Shown here piece after piece: positions 21,001 through 30,745 of a stretch of 64,000 bases of DNA. The stretch is taken from NCBI GenBank assembly GCA_027923505.1, contig BROI01000017.1, positions 62,001-126,000 on the forward strand. The letters run 5' to 3'. The stretch comes from Mayamaea pseudoterrestris (taxonomy: Eukaryota > Bacillariophyta > Bacillariophyceae > Sellaphorales > Sellaphoraceae). Below the pieces are notes generated by a model, which saw nothing but the letters and a program-made list of their open reading frames with translations, was not told where the DNA came from and searched no databases. Each line of letters starts with the position of its first letter. The stretch's first letter is position 1. A program made the position numbers and the translations under genes.

Positions 21001-21496
21001 GCTGCTGCTGATAATCATGTCGCTCAAAGTTAAGGTCCTTGACTGTTTCCGATCCAAGGGTCGAGTCGTCGTCGTTGGCATTTGCGACAAAGGCAAAATC
21101 GACTTCGTCATCATCGACGTTATCGTCTTGCTTCTTCTCCGTCCGATGCTCCGAATCAAAGAGTCGTCGCGAGTATTGACTCAATGGAGGAGATTCGGGA
21201 GACGACCTTCTGGATTCGTCGGGGTGATAGTGCTGCTCGGGTGGATCAACGGACGAACATCTCGACGAACCTCCACCACCGTCTCCACCTCCTTCTGCAA
21301 ATCTTTTGGCAGTAGCAGTAGAAATATAATTAGGCGATTCATTTGTAGCTTTTGTTGGATCAACCTGTTGGACATGGTCTCGCAATGATGACGCTGTAGA
21401 TGCTGTAGATTTTGGGGAAGTCACACTCCGATTCTGCTTCAGCCGCGGCGGTGGAGCTCCCGGAGGCGGAGGTGGCGGAACGACCGACCGAAGCAT
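18053..21496 (-). CDS. Long coiled-coil protein, N-terminal polyproline
   Basis: 1147 aa from the ATG at 21496; the frame is open three codons further but starts with TTG. The N-terminus MLRSVV is followed by PPPPPPGAPPP, a possible profilin or EVH1/SH3 ligand. A Ser/Asp-rich disordered region reaches about residue 170. From there to about 1090 it is almost continuous heptad-rich Glu/Lys/Leu/Gln sequence (LRQQLALVEQQAAALEHF, LIENLIDQVDDRDTRIGHL). A short Ser/Pro-rich tail ends LGFLSRQRR. No motor, FYVE, GRIP or kinase motif is visible. Overall make-up resembles golgin, centrosomal or tether proteins, but no specific family can be assigned. No intron. Confidence 0.8.
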   Translation of the reverse strand: MLRSVVPPPPPPGAPPPRLKQNRSVTSPKSTASTASSLRDHVQQVDPTKATNESPNYISTATAKRFAEGGGDGGGGSSRCSSVDPPEQHYHPDESRRSSPESPPLSQYSRRLFDSEHRTEKKQDDNVDDDEVDFAFVANANDDDSTLGSETVKDLNFERHDYQQQRQQQYPINNGNNDTDNKYLIMIHQLRQQLALVEQQAAALEHFRKSETDDLHLIVDSQREKLRQLLIMQKERDEQERAWTPMQPAAAVNNQRNVEENAQLREQLQQAQAAIANMKQTHQQETEEAREKVRSLQADKRAIQAQLQEFIVLKHESNMRGNRDAPPASYDLESLRRKLGAVRHELDRSEESVREKEALIENLIDQVDDRDTRIGHLMRSSVGLEQQLQAVQMELTALRSKASGADEEGEGYDVILMEGGSKEEVEQLHTDLDSRREVEKSLTHENARLSKQSDEMLEANARLKAQVDVLESELGMLRTQLREAGQECLAIRNPTENETLSNSGTDVSVTPLVQIQERDKAISNLVQRSMEQEGVIAELNSQLKVVSEGFEALQAEKASPHESSHQGPSWDEVKQLRRETEMFAEQIIEQDEEIETLTRAIRSREEQARAMEQEGTELRRNLAMSTSTIADLSSKVDELEEANQLLLEEIRELKRKQTEFEEAGNETVALRQETVELKAKLEQVEAQLSVLSKEKADLEAELESERAKQLIIDSLDEKRMELEAQIKAKDVQLKQKETQLKLLQQSATNAMVDEMQVESLKSEVDSLRLNLAHQTDALDRARNTIFELEHEVAQKESSATTNLNEEKEEIMVEVELLLQQLEESQAEVKTLSEIVDNYELKLRLIAQDKDTTIDNLNRVLATQKEDKAEELEFMRREVEATLAAMKELREEVENEVTERDGRIFALQQALTAHQELVDQMKTEMDHLQGGMETRAVSRREEIDDMQQELVELTKTVAQQERQIKSLMGEIEDKKFEHAAEIDKLRKELEVYHQHANEAESRERNTLDTQVASRVNEVKDRTEKLRWKNKFLQNENADLRKKLAKEVLREITEKIKPAGETKSCELEGELESQAKRVTELESEIEELKKLLQRPESETEAPVEVAPSTTVPVPCSTSSVSSMEPPSSPSLSLSARRQKGLGFLSRQRR

Positions 21497-21936
21497 GGCG
21501 TTCAACTACTGCTTCCTCTATGTATTGGTAGCTGTCTTGACAAGTTTAATGTTAGCAGGATGCTATAGCAGCAGGGATGCGACAAGCATCACATTCTTGC
21601 CAAGGTCGAAACGCCAGGCTTGGAGGCCAAGAGCCAGCCCGCCGCGCGAGCCGATCCACACGACATGTAACTAATTTTCGTTACATAGTCACCAAAAACA
21701 AGGCCGGCGCGCAATCGAAACGGCTCACTGGAAGATTAGCTACTTTTACACTGACAAGTGATTGTTGAATGCAAGAAATATCATGCAGATCAAGGTTAAA
21801 GTTTATGTACAGATTTAAGGCAGATAAGTGGTCCGTGATTGTTCGCCGCTCATGCCCAACTTCAGCTACCTGTCGCGAATGCGTCAAGGCCACCGTCGGC
21901 GCCTGGCACATTGTTTTCGAAATAACCGACGACAAG
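21497..21936. other. Intergenic region between two minus-strand genes
   Basis: 440 bp between the coiled-coil gene's start and the LRR-kinase stop. It should contain the promoter of the former and the 3' UTR of the latter. No repeat of the two promoter families, no RNA gene and no conserved frame is seen. Confidence 0.5.
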
Positions 21937-23601
21937 TTAATTAAACAACTCGTCGTGCAGATCCTTTGCCATGTTTCGAAGTTGCTGCTGCTTCCACCAG
22001 ATTGAAATGCTGTCAAAGGTAGTGCTGGAAGATTCGCCCGCTGATCCGAGACACTTGTCAGCCAGCTGCTCCAACAAGTCGCTCCTGCTGCCGCCGTCAT
22101 CCAAATCATTGTCAACGTTCGTCACGGTGGACGCTGTCGTGACGGCAGTCTCGTCGTCGTTCTCCAAACCTTGCGTCTGAACCAACGCTCGCACCTCCTG
22201 TACAAGCACTCCAAACGCGCGCACTTCGCACCGTTGCAGGCTATGGCCCCAGTCCGAGGAAAGGTTGTAGAAAAAGGCGGCGCCAAAGTCACTCAATCGA
22301 ACATCAATTACGTCCTTGTCGTTGCTGCCATTGCCACTTGGTTGATGGATCAACACGTTGTGTCCGTAAAAGTCGCCGTGACAAATTCCGTTCGCGTGCA
22401 ACGCCACTTGCGCCTCGAGCAGTCTCGTCACTAACTTGGTGGCCTGCGCCAGCGATAACGTTGGTGCGTCGTGATAAACGTCTCGCGTGCAAGACTCCAT
22501 GCTGGGAGGATTTGCCAGTGCCTGGTTGTCGTGCAAGTACTCCATGACAATGTTTCCGCCGCCAACAGTTTGACCAAGCACTTGAACCACCGTCGGCGGG
22601 TCGTGATGACTAGTGCAGGCACTGGCGGCGCAAAAGACGAGTGCCTCATGCTCGGGTCGACCGTCGGATGTCATGCGGCGGAGTGTGCGCGAATTGACAG
22701 GTGTTGCTGTGGCAACATGATCATGATGATGATGCGGCGACTCGAAGGACTTGACGGCAACATATTCATTCTTGGCAGTCCAGTACACTTTGCGAGTCGT
22801 TCCACCAGCGCCGCTTCCAAGTATTACTTGACGAGAGTCGTCCAGTTCGTCCTCTGCAATCATGTTTGCCTCCAGTGCATTCTCATGCTGCTCGTAGAGT
22901 TGCGACAGAAAGGGATTATCGCCAAGCGCAATCCACTTTAAATTGACAAGCGACTGCAGCAACAGTGCTGGAGGTTGCTGCAGCTGATTGCTAGCCAATC
23001 GAACGAGTTCAAGCTTGGTGCAATGCGCCATGGCCTCCTCTGGAAGTGACGTTAGTTCATTGCCGGAAAGCATGAGTTTTTGCAGATTGATGCATCTGCA
23101 AATAGTACTTGGAATGCAGGAGATGTGATTGTCCGTCAGTATTAACCATCGCAGCTGAGACTGGAGCGAATCCGGATGAATGGAAATCATGTTGTTGGAT
23201 TTAAAGGCAACCATTTGCAGCTGTCGGCAACGTCCAATCATTGCAGGCATTTCATTGAAATGATTGTTGCTCAAGAAGAGAATCGATAAATTTGGAAAGG
23301 CAAAATCAAAATTGTTTGGAAGTTTCGACAAGCCGCAATTGGTTAAATTCAGCTTGGTGACATTGGAGGAGGGTGGCTCGGATGACGAGAGCTTATCAGT
23401 GGAAAGCTTGGCAAGTGCCAATAGGTTGCGAATTTCGTCGTTCACCCCAGCGCCACTTTCATGATGATTTGTCACCTCACTGTCATCAACTTTTTCTCCA
23501 GATTCAATAGAATTATCATTGGTTTCTTCAGCCGGAGACATGGCTTGATTGTCGCCGATGAGAGGGCAGGAAGAAGTGGTCTGCGTCCCTGATTTCCTCA
23601 T
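21937..23601 (-). CDS. Leucine-rich-repeat protein kinase of bacterial type
   Basis: 554 aa, no intron. An acidic N-terminus leads into six or seven short LRRs (LSKLPNNFDFAFPNLSILFL, then the block ending LTSLPEEAM; about residues 75-215). A compact kinase domain follows: Gly-rich loop GSGAGGTTRKVYW (about 260), VAVKSF with the ATP-binding Lys, catalytic loop HGDFYGHNVL and the Mg-binding DFG in LSDFGAAFF. The HGDxxxHN loop with SDFGAA is the signature of LRR-kinases common in bacteria, whereas typical eukaryotic kinases have HRDxKxxN. The key Lys, Asp and DFG are present, so activity is likely. There is no transmembrane segment or signal peptide. It is divergent from STRAP, with promoter-repeat copy 1 in the gap. 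Confidence 0.88.
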   Translation of the reverse strand: MRKSGTQTTSSCPLIGDNQAMSPAEETNDNSIESGEKVDDSEVTNHHESGAGVNDEIRNLLALAKLSTDKLSSSEPPSSNVTKLNLTNCGLSKLPNNFDFAFPNLSILFLSNNHFNEMPAMIGRCRQLQMVAFKSNNMISIHPDSLQSQLRWLILTDNHISCIPSTICRCINLQKLMLSGNELTSLPEEAMAHCTKLELVRLASNQLQQPPALLLQSLVNLKWIALGDNPFLSQLYEQHENALEANMIAEDELDDSRQVILGSGAGGTTRKVYWTAKNEYVAVKSFESPHHHHDHVATATPVNSRTLRRMTSDGRPEHEALVFCAASACTSHHDPPTVVQVLGQTVGGGNIVMEYLHDNQALANPPSMESCTRDVYHDAPTLSLAQATKLVTRLLEAQVALHANGICHGDFYGHNVLIHQPSGNGSNDKDVIDVRLSDFGAAFFYNLSSDWGHSLQRCEVRAFGVLVQEVRALVQTQGLENDDETAVTTASTVTNVDNDLDDGGSRSDLLEQLADKCLGSAGESSSTTFDSISIWWKQQQLRNMAKDLHDELFN

Positions 23602-23653
23602 CCATCATGGCCATGGCGAAAGTCAGAGCCGATTTTAACCGCTGCGACAGATG

Positions 23654-23824
23654 CGACGTACGATTCATCCAATCATATCAATGTATTCTGTTGGGCCTTT
23701 TTTCACAGTTACTGGACTACTCTTTAACCGACTGTGCCAATAACTTTGAAACTTGGTAGTACTCTTCGACGCACAGTGTAATGAAAATCAGAGTTATTGG
23801 CACTACTCTTTGAGCAATAGTGCG
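23654..23824 (-). repeat. Dispersed promoter-type repeat, copy 1 (uninterrupted)
   Basis: This stretch between the LRR kinase and STRAP starts matches the sequence on both sides of the Copia element (31132-31255 and 36957-36985) in the opposite orientation. Shared blocks on the minus strand, in order, are AAAGAGTAGTGCCAATAACT, ATTTTCATTACACTGT, AAAGAGTAGTCCAGTAACT, GGCCCAAC and TGATATGATTGGATGAAT followed by GTACGTC. Inside it, the AAAGAGTA plus CCAATAACT module recurs, so it is itself a short tandem array. It ends about 50 bp before the LRR-kinase ATG. Confidence 0.85.
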
Positions 23825-23936
23825 TGATTCGGGACTCGCGACAGCTTGCGTGACCAAGCATCTGCCGTGCAATTCGTTTCCTTCACAATGGCGATTCGAC
23901 CGTCGCCTTGATCCAGCACGAGCAGCAGCAAACGTC

Positions 23937-25240
23937 ATGACGAATCAATCAGCAGCAGCCGTCGCCGTATCTAATAGCAAGCCGAGTGGTCCAGCAAGTC
24001 GTGGCGGTCAAGTTATTCCAATCGTTTGTCCCGGACATACGCGACCTCTCGCCGAGCTTCAATTTTTGCACTTGCCGGATGAAAACAAAACTCTTTTGGT
24101 ATCGGCTTGTCATGGTGAGCAAGCTTATCATACGTACAATATATTTTCTGGAGGAGTTGAGGGGATTTTAGTCGAAAAAATGACCTTGTCATTGTCCTTT
24201 CGGGGTTGAACGCTGCGATTGACTCCATAACTTCTTTCGACTATTTTATTTTGCATTCTCTGACCACCTTCGTTTCTCCTTCCTTTCCTTTCCATCTACT
24301 ATCTATATATTCAGACAAACTCCCCATGCTCCGCGATGGCTTGTCGGGCGACTGGATTGGAACACTGCAGGGCCACAAGGGCGCCGTGTGGAGCGCCACC
24401 TTGGACAAGACGGGCAGCTTGGCGGCGACGGGCTCGGGGGACTTTTGCGCCAAGCTATGGGACGGCGTCACGGGAAAGGAACTAGTGACGCTGCAGCATG
24501 GACATATCGTCAAGACGTGTGCGTTTAGTCCGGACTCCTTGTACTTGGCGACGGGTGGACAGGAGGGAAAGGTTCGAGTGTACTCGTTGGAGACTGCTTT
24601 GCAAACGTATCAGCCACCAAAGTCTGCTACCGCTGCAGAGTTAGAACCTTGCTGGACGATTGCTGTTCCCGGCACTACTATTTTGAAAGTGTGCTGGCTC
24701 GACTCGAATACTGTTCTAGCTGGTTGCGGAGACGGCAAGATACGAGTTTGGTCGATACCGTCTGGTGCAGATGCAAATGATGTTGCAAATCCGGAACAAC
24801 CCGTGGCAATCATGGACACTGCTACTGGCAAGGAGATTCGTGACATGGACCTTGCCATAACGGGCAATGGAGCTACCATTTTGACCGTTGCGAGCAGCAA
24901 CCAAGTTCTATTCTTCAATGTCGACACGAAGTCTTCCTCATGTTTCAGCCTCCTGAAGCAACACAAGGTACCCATTCACTTTTTAAACGAAGGAGGAGCC
25001 TGCCTGCATCCCAATGGTCGAGTCTTTATCGCCGGCGGATCAGACTTGTGGGTGCGACTCTGCGACTATGAGACGGGCGAAGTTTTGGACACGTTCAAGG
25101 GACACCACGGTCCGATTCGCTGCCTTCGCTACAATCCAAACGGCTCGGCGTTTGCAAGCGGAAGTGAGGATGGTACCATTCGGTTATGGGAAACGACAAA
25201 GGCCGATGGTGCGGAGACCGCCGCCGGTGTCTGCAAGTGA
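23937..25240 (+). CDS. STRAP: STRAP-like WD40 protein, one intron
   Basis: Serine-threonine kinase receptor-associated protein (UNR-interacting protein) family: a WD40 propeller that works with the SMN/Gemin complex and in translation control. Exons 23937-24114 and 24315-25240; the 200-nt intron begins GTGAGC and ends TATTCAG. The 367-aa product has CPGHTRPLAELQF, SACH-DKLPMLRDG across the splice, GDWIGTLQGHKGAVWSATL and GSEDGTIRLWE, all close to the STRAP family order, with about seven WD repeats. The ATG at 23937 is the first in frame; an eight-codon upstream ATG frame at 23888 may dampen translation. Its stop is 138 bp from the convergent CPP1-like gene. Confidence 0.93.
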
Positions 25241-25378
25241 GGCAATTCGCAATACTGTATAAGTTTCAGCATTGCTAAGCTACATTTGTTGCAGTCGTAA
25301 ATGTCTTGGCATCGTACGGGTTAAATATGACAAATCAGCACTTTAACATTGCTATTTCAACAAGTAACATTACAATAT

Positions 25379-26511
25379 TTAACCTTTGTACGGTTGAAAG
25401 TACGAACTCACAAGTCCAAATATCAGGTTCATCAAGGCGAATGCCACTGATCCAGTCCACCGTTGACCCTTGGCCCAGCTCGGCATTAGCACCGTATATA
25501 CCAAGAAGCTTCCAACACACCAAGTACCAAAGCCGATAGCAAACGCCACCTTGCGATGGTTTCCGCCGCCACCAGTGTTAAAGTTCATGGCCATGCCGCC
25601 CGACTCTTGCTCCTCCTTGGGCATGCCTCGGAAGGTCAACTGCGCCACACAAACTAACCATGCGAATCGTCCAATGTAATCCTGCGACGGAGGAAGTGCA
25701 ACTCCAATGGCCGTAATGATACCCCACAGCCGCAGTTGCGCCTTGGCGTGCGCGGCGTCAGGTTTGACAATGAGTCCACGCGTCCAAGCGGGTGCTGAGT
25801 TTTCCTCTTTATCGGCCTTGACCTTGCTGGAGACGTCGTCCTCGTCGGCTCTGTTGAATTAATGGGGGCAAGAATTGGTGAGGATATGTAATTAAGAATG
25901 AGTGAGACATGGAGAGATGTTCTATCGCAGATTACAACCGAAGTCGTATAACTCCATGCGACACCACATCCACATCAACACTCCGCAGCGCTAGATCCAT
26001 CGAACAAGCTAAAAAAGAACCGTTTATTATATACATACCCTTCCTTTTCATAAAGACTCTGCTTCATGGCCGCCGAATCAATCTCAGCCAAGCCAGCCAA
26101 TCGCTCGTTCAATCGAATCTGCAGTATCTTGTCCTTGGCAATTTCAATTTGCACCTTCTTTTTAAGGTCTCCGGCATTGGCCGCAATCAGTCGATCCGTC
26201 GCGGCGACAATTTCCTCGTAGGTTGCTTCGGGTGGAATGCCGAGTTGCCGGTGCAGCATGGCGCGCTCCTGCTGGAAGCGACGCACTTGACGTTGCTTCT
26301 CCTTGGCGGCGATCCATGGAAGTTTCTTGAATGGGTTGGGAAGGCTCTTGACGTCTAGCGCCACGGCTGATAGTTGAGTGTGACTGCGTGCTGTTACTGC
26401 TGGTGCATTGTAAACAAGTCGAGTCGGAGGGGCGAATGCAAGTGTGACGGATGGAATTGCTGCGAGCTGACATGCCAGTAATAAGCTTGCGTGAAGATTG
26501 ATAAATCTCAT
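25379..26511 (-). CDS. Plastid CPP1-like (DUF3353) J-like membrane chaperone, one intron
   Basis: In plants, CPP1 (chaperone-like protein of POR1) protects protochlorophyllide oxidoreductase and helps plastid import; cyanobacteria have homologues. Exons 26039-26511 and 25379-25850; the 188-nt intron begins GTATGT and ends AACAG. The 314-aa product starts with a signal peptide (LLLACQLAAIPSVTLAFAP), whose cleavage-site AFAP is the classic bipartite plastid address of heterokont algae. Next comes a J-like helical region (LGIPPEATYEEIVAATDRL, about 85-105) without the HPD motif. Three or four hydrophobic segments follow (LWGIITAIGVALPP, VAFAIGFGTWCVGSFLVY, VAFALMNLIFGLVSSYF). It is convergent with STRAP and divergent from the SNARE gene. 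Confidence 0.88.
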
Positions 26512-26871
26512 GATCAAGTCTGCAAATATCCTATTTAGATCTGTCAATGTGACAAGCCTGTCGCTGCTGTATATGACACGAGGCAGCACTATGGTGAAGG
26601 CTGTCGTTCGAGGGTTCAACTTGGAAAACGAAACGAGTTGGATCGATCGATGGTGCGCGCGGCGGCGCGGTTGATGCATTTTGAAAGTACGTCATCTTTT
26701 AGCGCAGCCGCCGATCTTATGTAAACCGATGCGACGCCAAACGTAACCGTCGCTTTTCTTCGCGAGTCACCATGGGATCGCACTCGGCAGACCGCAACGG
26801 CCATTCGACGTCTACCAGCAGCACAAATCAACTTGTTCACATTGAACCTATAAAATAGACACTTACAGAAA
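26512..26871. promoter_or_regulatory. Divergent promoter, CPP1-like / Qc-SNARE
   Basis: 360 bp between head-to-head starts. It is GC-rich in part (the GCGCGCGGCGGCGCGG stretch near 26655). Neither of the two promoter repeat families is present. No gene is seen. Confidence 0.5.
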
Positions 26872-27285
26872 ATGCGCAAAGGCGCTGGTAGCCGCAAAAG
26901 CAAAACTAGCACAAATTACAAGCAAGTCTCACTTGACGACTTTTCCGACGATGACTCCTTGAGCGATGCTGAAACAGGCGGCAGTGATCCAGCGCAACGA
27001 CAAATGCAAACACTCCAGGAGCAGGACCATGGACTGGAACTATTGGCGCAAGCAACGGATCGACTCGGCGTCATGAGCATGGCTATTTCGGAAGAGTTGG
27101 GACAGCAGAACCGAATGCTGGATGACATGGATGAGGATTTGGAAACGGCAACGACAAACATGGATGCTGTCACGCGAAAAACAAAGGAGTTCATTGATCA
27201 GTCCGGTGGCACCAAGAATTTCTTGGTGATTCTTTGTCTCTCCGTCGTCGTGGTGGTGCTAGTGCTACTATTGCTGTATACGTAA
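26872..27285 (+). CDS. Qc-SNARE (syntaxin-8/SYP5-like), tail-anchored
   Basis: 137 aa. An acidic N-terminal region (DDFSDDDSLSDAETGG) is followed by a t-SNARE coiled coil (QEQDHGLELLAQATDRLGV through TTNMDAVTRKTKEFIDQ; about 48-110). Its zero-layer Gln falls at EELGQQNRMLDDMD. A C-terminal membrane anchor (FLVILCLSVVVVVLVLLLL) ends the protein. Syntaxin-8, SYP5-type and Bet1-like SNAREs have this short single-motif plan; they act in Golgi-endosome-vacuole fusion. Assignment to Qc is from the zero-layer Gln and overall look. Its stop is 43 bp from the TAF11 stop. Confidence 0.82.
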   Translation: MRKGAGSRKSKTSTNYKQVSLDDFSDDDSLSDAETGGSDPAQRQMQTLQEQDHGLELLAQATDRLGVMSMAISEELGQQNRMLDDMDEDLETATTNMDAVTRKTKEFIDQSGGTKNFLVILCLSVVVVVLVLLLLYT

Positions 27286-27328
27286 CGTTGCTTGACTTTT
27301 AACTTTCATTCGTCAATTCAACCATGCG

Positions 27329-28246
27329 TTATTCATCATCAACCTGCATGGGACTACTACTTGTAATACCAGAGTCATTCTTGTCGTTTGGCACTGCTTC
27401 ACTTGTTTCAAACTGCTCATCATAGGCTCGCTCCGCCGCCATGGCTGCCACTCGCAAATCGTGATACTCGATGGTTTTGGCAATGGTATTCGCACCACGC
27501 GAACCTCCGGCAGCGGCGCGTGCGTTCGTCTGCAGGAAAAAGCCTGGATCCAGTCCCTGTCGTTGCCGATCCTCCAGTGCGTGTAATATATCGCGAGGCT
27601 GCAGTGGAGCGCTGCGATGATTATTATTATTGTCGACCATTGATGCGGCACCTTGTCCCTCACTCGTGGCTGCACTGACGGTACGTTCCGCTCGCAACTG
27701 CACTGCTGCAGTCACAAGACGCTGCGCGTAAATCTTGGCCAGTGTTGCTACCACCATGACAATGTCTTGGTCCTGTCCAGGAACGACCAAATCGGCGAGT
27801 TGCAGGGGCGTTGATGCGCCGTTTGCTTGCAGTCGCTCCGAAAGACAAGCCGCCACATATTGCTCCACAGCCGTCGCTGACAGGACCGATTCCTGGTAAG
27901 CATTGTACCGCGAGTGTTCCAGCGGCGTGAGCGTGCTCAGAATGCGCGTCATGCGTTGACCTTCGGCGGTTGTCGTGGTGCTTGCTCCGGATGATCCATG
28001 ATGATGGTGGTGGTGATGACTGCTGCTACGGCCATGATGGTGGGAGTCGCTGACACTATCAGATCGATTGCGATTCTTGTTCTTGTCCTTCTTCTTCTTG
28101 CTGGATGGCTTCGATTTCTTCTTATTGTTAATCATTGTTGACGACGAAAAAGGAACATCCTTTTCTCCACGCGTCGGAGGCGTTTGGCTACGAGGACGTT
28201 TACTCGGTACGCTGCTTCCACCACCCCCAGACTTTCTTTGATCCAT
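27329..28246 (-). CDS. TAF11: TFIID subunit TAF11
   Basis: Histone-fold subunit of the general transcription factor TFIID; pairs with TAF13 and contacts TBP/TFIIA. 305 aa from the ATG at 28246; open frame continues 27 codons upstream but has only TTG. The N-terminal 110 residues are basic and low-complexity (KKKKDKNKNRNR, a seven-His run). The TAF11 histone fold follows: LTPLEHSRYNAYQESVL, AVEQYVAACLSERL, IVMVVATLAKIYAQRLVTAAV and LQPRDILHALEDRQRQGLDPG. An Asn-rich insertion before the last helix is unusual. It is divergent from importin alpha across repeat array 2. Confidence 0.88.
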   Translation of the reverse strand: MDQRKSGGGGSSVPSKRPRSQTPPTRGEKDVPFSSSTMINNKKKSKPSSKKKKDKNKNRNRSDSVSDSHHHGRSSSHHHHHHHGSSGASTTTTAEGQRMTRILSTLTPLEHSRYNAYQESVLSATAVEQYVAACLSERLQANGASTPLQLADLVVPGQDQDIVMVVATLAKIYAQRLVTAAVQLRAERTVSAATSEGQGAASMVDNNNNHRSAPLQPRDILHALEDRQRQGLDPGFFLQTNARAAAGGSRGANTIAKTIEYHDLRVAAMAAERAYDEQFETSEAVPNDKNDSGITSSSPMQVDDE

Positions 28247-28371
28247 TGTTGTCGTGAATCGCGTGTGGAGTGCTATTAGCCAGCTACCGTATAGTTTGAG
28301 CGGCAGTTCCCATGGTGATGAGCTCAAGCGCTCGATTGGATTGCAGAGCGTGACGCTTCCAGGCGTCGTGA

Positions 28372-28546
28372 TGACGTAATTGACACTGGCACTTGTTTCA
28401 TACTATAGCCTTGTGACGTAATTGACACTGGCAGTCGTTTCGCAATATTGCCTTTTGACGCCATTGACACTGGCACTTGTTTCGTAGTATTGCCTTGTGA
28501 CGTAATTGATACTGGCACTTGTTTCATACTATTGCCTAATGACGTA
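28372..28546 (-). repeat. 42-bp tandem repeat array 2 (bZIP-core family), 4 units
   Basis: The ACTGGC box recurs at exact 42-bp steps (28384, 28426, 28468, 28510 as the reference base). Units begin TGACGTAATTGACACTGGCA and continue CTTGTTTCATACTATTGCC-like. It is inverted relative to arrays 1 and 3. It sits between the divergent TAF11 (start 28246) and importin alpha (start 28754) genes. Immediately after it a G/C hairpin (GCCCCCG and CCGGGGGGC, about 28563-28587) occurs. Confidence 0.95.
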
Positions 28547-28753
28547 CTATATCAAGAATGGTGCCCCCGAAACGTTACCGGGGGGCGCTGCTTCAACGTT
28601 CTGACGACAGTCAGACGATGGGGGCGCTAGCGAGCAACGGCCATGTCGCCAGCGCTGCACCATCCTCCCATTCATTTCGCAGCCGCAAGCCTTTCATTGC
28701 TTTTGCTTGCTCTCTTGTTACTTTATTATCTATTGTTTTCAATTCTTGCAAAA

Positions 28754-30745
28754 ATGCAGAATTCCGGAGAGGTGAGTGAGAGAATGCGCCGCGCGATAAT
28801 GTTGATCGCAATCATGCAGTTTTGCCGCTCCGCAGCAGCCGTCGTGGTCGTTGTCGCCAGTAAATTTGAATCTATTTTACTTGTATTTGCTCGTTTAATG
28901 TATGCTTCATTCAGTCTCTTTCATTGCTTTTCGCTACCGTAATTATTTGGAACGCCATTGTTCTTGCTTCGCCTTCCTTTACTATCATTGATCCATCTAT
29001 TCACTCGCTCACTCGCTACATTCATGTTCTGACGCCATACTCCTATTTCGTTTCATTTTCTTGTACAGCCACGCGCCGCAACTGGTACCGCTCGTAATCT
29101 CAAAAAGACGGTCGACTTGGAGGACTCTCGTCGCAGCCGCGAGGAGACGACGATTCAGCTCCGCAAGAACAAGAAGGATGCTCGACTGGCCAAGCGCCGT
29201 CAGATGAATGTTGAAGATGCGTCGCTCAGTACTCCGGCGGGACGAGCCGCCGCCATGATGCTTTCGAATGCTGGAGATTCGACTTACGCGGACATGATTG
29301 ACGAAAATGGCATGGGAGTCGCGACGGATGGACAGGGCAATGCCATGCCGGCCGTCAATGCGCGCCAGCTCGAGCAGATTCCAGTCATGATTCAGGGACT
29401 CATGAGCAACGATCCGACGACACAGACGGAAAGCACGACGCAGTTTCGCCGCTTGCTATCCATCGAGAAATCGCCGCCAATCCAGCAAGTTATTGACTCT
29501 GGAGTAGTTCCTCGCTTTGTCGAGTTTTTGCAGCGCGACGACAGTCCGGCGCTCCAGTTTGAAGCCGCTTGGGCGCTTACCAACATTGCCAGTGGAACAA
29601 GCGATCATACCAGGGTTGTTATGGAGTCGGGCGCGGTGCCAATCTTTGTCCGCTTGCTGTTGAGTCCAAATGATGACGTTCGCGAGCAAGCTGTTTGGGC
29701 GCTTGGAAACATTGCTGGTGACTCGCCTCCTTGCCGCGACTTGGTCTTGCAGGCGCAAGCGATGCAGCCGCTCCTCATGCAGTTGCACCAAAACTCCAAG
29801 TTGTCCATGCTGCGCAATGCGACTTGGACGTTGAGCAACTTTTGTCGCGGCAAGCCGCAGCCGGACTTTGAGTTGGTTCGTCCGGCCTTGCCAACGTTGG
29901 CGCAGCTCATCTTTAGTCCCGACGAGGAGGTTTTGACGGATGCTTGCTGGGCGCTCTCCTACTTGAGCGATGGTCCGAACGAAAAGATCCAGGCCGTCAT
30001 TGAAGCTGGCGTCTGTCGCCGCTTGGTCGAGCTCTTGCTCAATCCGAGTCCAGCCGTTCAGACTCCGGCGTTGCGCACGGTCGGAAACGTTGTGACTGGA
30101 AACGACTTGCAGACGCAGTTTGTCCTCAACAATAACGCGCTTCCTTGCTTGCTGGCGCTCTTGAGCTCGCCCAAGAAGGGCATTCGCAAGGAAGCCTGCT
30201 GGACTATTTCCAATATTACGGCTGGCAACAAGGAGCAAATCCAGGCAGTCATTGAGAACAATATTATTCCGCCGCTCATCCAGCTCTTGTCGAATGCCGA
30301 GTTTGACATTCGCAAGGAGGCGGCTTGGGCGATTAGCAACGCGACGAGTGGAGGCTCGCCGGAGCAGATCAAGTTTCTTGTCCACCAGGGCTGCATTCGC
30401 CCGCTCTGCGACTTGCTCATCGTTTCGGACCCCAAGATTGTCACGATTGCCTTGGAAGGTTTGGAAAACATTTTGCGCATTGGAGAGGACGAGGCGCGTG
30501 CCACTGGCAATCCCAACCAAATGACTTTGCACATTTCGGAAGCGGAGGGCCTCAACAAGATTGAAGACTTGCAGCAGCACTCCAACAATGAAATTTACGA
30601 GCGCTCGATCAAGATCTTGGAAACGTACTTTGGTGTTGAAGACGACGATGAGATGGCGGCCATTGCACCAGCCATGGTTGGTGGCCAATTTGGCTTTGGC
30701 ATGGACCAGCAGCCGCCGACTGGCGGATTCAACTTTTCCGGTTAG
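28754..30745 (+). CDS. Importin alpha (karyopherin alpha), one intron
   Basis: Nuclear-import adaptor that binds classical NLS cargo and importin beta. Exon 1 is only 18 nt (28754-28771, MQNSGE); the 297-nt intron starts GTGAGT and ends TTGTACAG; exon 2 is 29069-30745. The 564-aa product has an N-terminal IBB domain (DSRRSREETTIQLRKNKKD and LAKRRQMN). About ten ARM repeats follow, with the conserved NLS-binding Trp/Asn arrays (AAWALTNIASG, AVWALGNIAGD, ATWTLSNFCRG, ACWALSYLSDG, ACWTISNITAG, AAWAISNATSG). The acidic C-terminal stretch is present. A very small first exon with a long first intron is a place where intron-borne enhancement could act. Confidence 0.95.
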
